Shown here one piece after another: positions 4,224 through 5,392 of a DNA stretch of 5,392 nucleotides. Source of the stretch: an uncultured beta proteobacterium. Lineage in GTDB: Bacteria > Pseudomonadota > Gammaproteobacteria > Burkholderiales > Rhodocyclaceae. Where the stretch lies: positions 1 through 5,392 of the forward strand of contig CAIYYE010000149.1 in NCBI GenBank assembly GCA_903930395.1, written 5' to 3'. The notes below the pieces were generated by a model. The model ran no database searches. It was not told where the DNA came from and worked only from the letters and a program-made list of their open reading frames with translations. The stretch's first letter is position 1, and each line of letters begins with the position of its first letter. Both the position numbers and the translations under genes were made by a program.

Positions 4224-4649
4224 ATGGCAGAAGAACTGCTCCACAAACACTTCGCTCCGTACCAGCCGAAAGCCGGCGAGGATTACATGAGCGCGAAGCA
4301 ACTGACGCATTTCCGCAAGATTCTCGAGACACTCAAAAAGGAGTTGGGTGAGGATATCGACCGCACGGTTCACACCATGCAGGACGAGGCGACGGTGTTT
4401 GCCGATCCGAACGACCGGGCCAGCCAGGAAACCGACATGGCCATCGAATTGCGCAACCGCGACCGCGAGCGCAAGCTGATCAAGAAGATCGACGAGACGC
4501 TGGCGAGCATCGAAAGTGGCGATTACGGCTTCTGCAACAAGTGCGGGGTCGAGATCGGCATCAAGCGCCTGGAAGCCCGCCCGACGGCGACGCTGTGCAT
4601 CGATTGCAAGACGCTCGACGAGCTCAAGGAAAAGCAGATGGCGAAGTAA
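4224..4649 (+). CDS. dksA: RNA polymerase-binding transcription factor DksA
   Basis: A 141-residue protein that binds the RNA polymerase secondary channel and, with ppGpp, lowers stable-RNA transcription and activates amino-acid promoters. Residues 11-30 (APYQPKAGEDYMSAKQLTHF) match the conserved N-terminal segment of E. coli DksA (EPYQEKPGEEYMNEAQLAHF). The coiled coil spans about 33-95, with the tip DPND holding Asp61 and Asp64, equivalent to the functional tip aspartates. The zinc finger is complete: Cys104, Cys107, Cys125, Cys128, with CGVEIGIKRLEARPTA between. The C-terminal helix ends KEKQMAK. It is 10 residues shorter than the 151-residue E. coli protein, at the N-terminus. The chosen ATG has a poor ribosome site, while Met22 (4287) has GAGG six bases before it. 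Conservation of residues 11-21 favours the longer form. It is divergent from the tRNA pair and convergent with pnp. Confidence 0.97.
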   Translation: MAEELLHKHFAPYQPKAGEDYMSAKQLTHFRKILETLKKELGEDIDRTVHTMQDEATVFADPNDRASQETDMAIELRNRDRERKLIKKIDETLASIESGDYGFCNKCGVEIGIKRLEARPTATLCIDCKTLDELKEKQMAK

Positions 4650-4695
4650 TTCGCCCGGCGGATTGGCAAGTGCCAGCCGACAGCAAGACCCAAAA

Positions 4696-4723
4696 ACAAA
4701 GGGCGCCGCAAGGCGCCCTTTGT
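4696..4723. terminator. Terminator shared by convergent dksA and pnp
   Basis: ACAAAGGGCGCC (4696-4707) pairs perfectly over 12 bp with GGCGCCCTTTGT (4712-4723) around a GCAA/TTGC tetraloop. On the minus strand it runs into TTTGTTTTTG, a good T tract for pnp. On the plus strand only TTTGTG follows, so it is a weaker end for dksA. Confidence 0.88.
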
Positions 4724-4744
4724 GCGTTCAGACGAGGCTGAAAC

Positions 4745-5392
4745 TTATTGCTGCGGGGCCTGTGCTGCGCCTTCGCCAGCGATCGGCTGAGCCGCTGCCG
4801 TACCCTCTTCCGAGGCGGCAGCCTTCATCGACAGCTTGACGCGACCACGGTCGTCGGTCTCGAGAACCTTGACGCGAACGATCTGGCCTTCCTTGACGTA
4901 GTCTTCGACCTTGTTGACGCGTTCCTGGGCGATCTGGGAGATGTGCAGCAGACCATCCTTGCCCGGCAGCACGGAAACAATCGCGCCGAAATCAAGAATC
5001 TTCAGGACCGTACCTTCGTAGATCTTGCCGATTTCGACTTCTGCCGTGATCGCATCGATGCGGGCACGGGCGGCGGCGGCGGCTTCACCGCTGCTCGAGG
5101 CGATGGTGATGGTGCCGTCGTCCTGGATGTCGATCGTGGTGCCGGTTTCTTCGGTCAGGGCGCGGATAACAGCACCGCCCTTGCCGATGACGTCACGGAT
5201 CTTTTCCGGGTTGATCTTGAAGGTGTAGAGACGCGGCGCGTAGGCCGACATTTCTTCACGCGGGCCGGCTGCCGATTCCTGCATCAGGTTCAGGATGTGG
5301 ATGCGGGCATCCTTGGCCTGGGCCAGTGCGACCTGCATGATTTCCTTGGTGATGCCCTGGATCTTGATGTCCATCTGCAGCGCGGTGATACC
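4745..5392 (-). CDS. pnp: Polyribonucleotide nucleotidyltransferase (PNPase), C-terminal part
   Basis: The last 215 codons of PNPase; the frame is open to the window edge, so the rest lies to the right. PNPase degrades RNA 3' to 5' with phosphate, releasing nucleoside diphosphates, often with RNase E in a degradosome. The fragment begins [19 protein letters not shown], the end of the second RNase PH core, matching E. coli almost residue for residue. The KH domain follows (about 56-117 of the fragment) with the RNA-binding loop [17 protein letters not shown]. The S1 domain (about 120-192) has [18 protein letters not shown] and [12 protein letters not shown]. The tail after SMKA is Ala/Gln/Pro-rich, ending QAPQQ, and varies between species. 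No start codon is visible here; the Met at 5374 is internal. The terminator at 4696-4723 follows. Confidence 0.98.
   Translation of the reverse strand, partial: GITALQMDIKIQGITKEIMQVALAQAKDARIHILNLMQESAAGPREEMSAYAPRLYTFKINPEKIRDVIGKGGAVIRALTEETGTTIDIQDDGTITIASSSGEAAAAARARIDAITAEVEIGKIYEGTVLKILDFGAIVSVLPGKDGLLHISQIAQERVNKVEDYVKEGQIVRVKVLETDDRGRVKLSMKAAASEEGTAAAQPIAGEGAAQAPQQ

Noticed and set aside
3914..4351. 145-residue plus-strand open frame, and a second frame at 3873-4154, crossing the tRNA region
   Set aside because: They are antisense translations of tRNA-Arg and tRNA-Pro (MPGGTRTPDLLL..., GAVGFELTTLCSQSRCATRLRYAP), a well-known spurious protein type. Both tRNAs fold fully on the other strand.
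1..5392. CRISPR array, phage structural genes or a complete insertion sequence
   Set aside because: No regularly spaced direct repeats and no transposase, integrase or phage protein were seen on either strand.

Overview
The window looks like a piece of betaproteobacterial chromosome, most likely from the Rhodocyclales (Dechloromonas/Azonexus-like). This is inferred from an EpsA-type LuxR regulator next to a PEP-CTERM-class secreted protein, a short-form DksA, and a PNPase tail of proteobacterial type. No database search was possible, so the genus is a guess.

Left part (1-1723, minus strand): a secreted protein with an N-terminal signal peptide and a C-terminal VPVPA/PEP-CTERM-type sorting tripartite tail (124-726). 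It is followed by an intrinsic terminator and preceded by its own extended -10 promoter. Upstream lies epsA (923-1723), the LuxR-family regulator that accompanies exosortase/exopolysaccharide loci. No exosortase or polysaccharide gene is in view, so this is either the edge of such a locus or an orphan pair.

Centre (1724-3055): a 456-bp divergent intergenic region with a perfect CRP-type palindrome and a long interrupted hairpin. It leads into a plus-strand exported Sel1-repeat plus lytic transglycosylase protein (2180-3055).

Right part: a compact brnT-brnA type II toxin-antitoxin pair (3240-3780) with a promoter placed so that the toxin mRNA may be leaderless. It lies next to the 3' end of a minus-strand tRNA-Pro(TGG)/tRNA-Arg(TCT) pair (4084 down to 3910). 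dksA (4224-4649, plus) is divergent from the tRNA pair. It converges on the C-terminal part of pnp (5392 down to 4745, minus, cut by the window edge) across a 12-bp GC-rich terminator hairpin.

Functionally the right flank is housekeeping (translation, stringent-response transcription control, RNA decay). The left half is a cell-surface/matrix module (PEP-CTERM substrate, EpsA regulator, wall-remodelling enzyme). The toxin-antitoxin pair looks like an insertion between them at a tRNA 3' end. All proteins belong to known families. The less explained content is in the intergenic DNA: candidate operators, a structured leader and the hairpin at 2061-2109.
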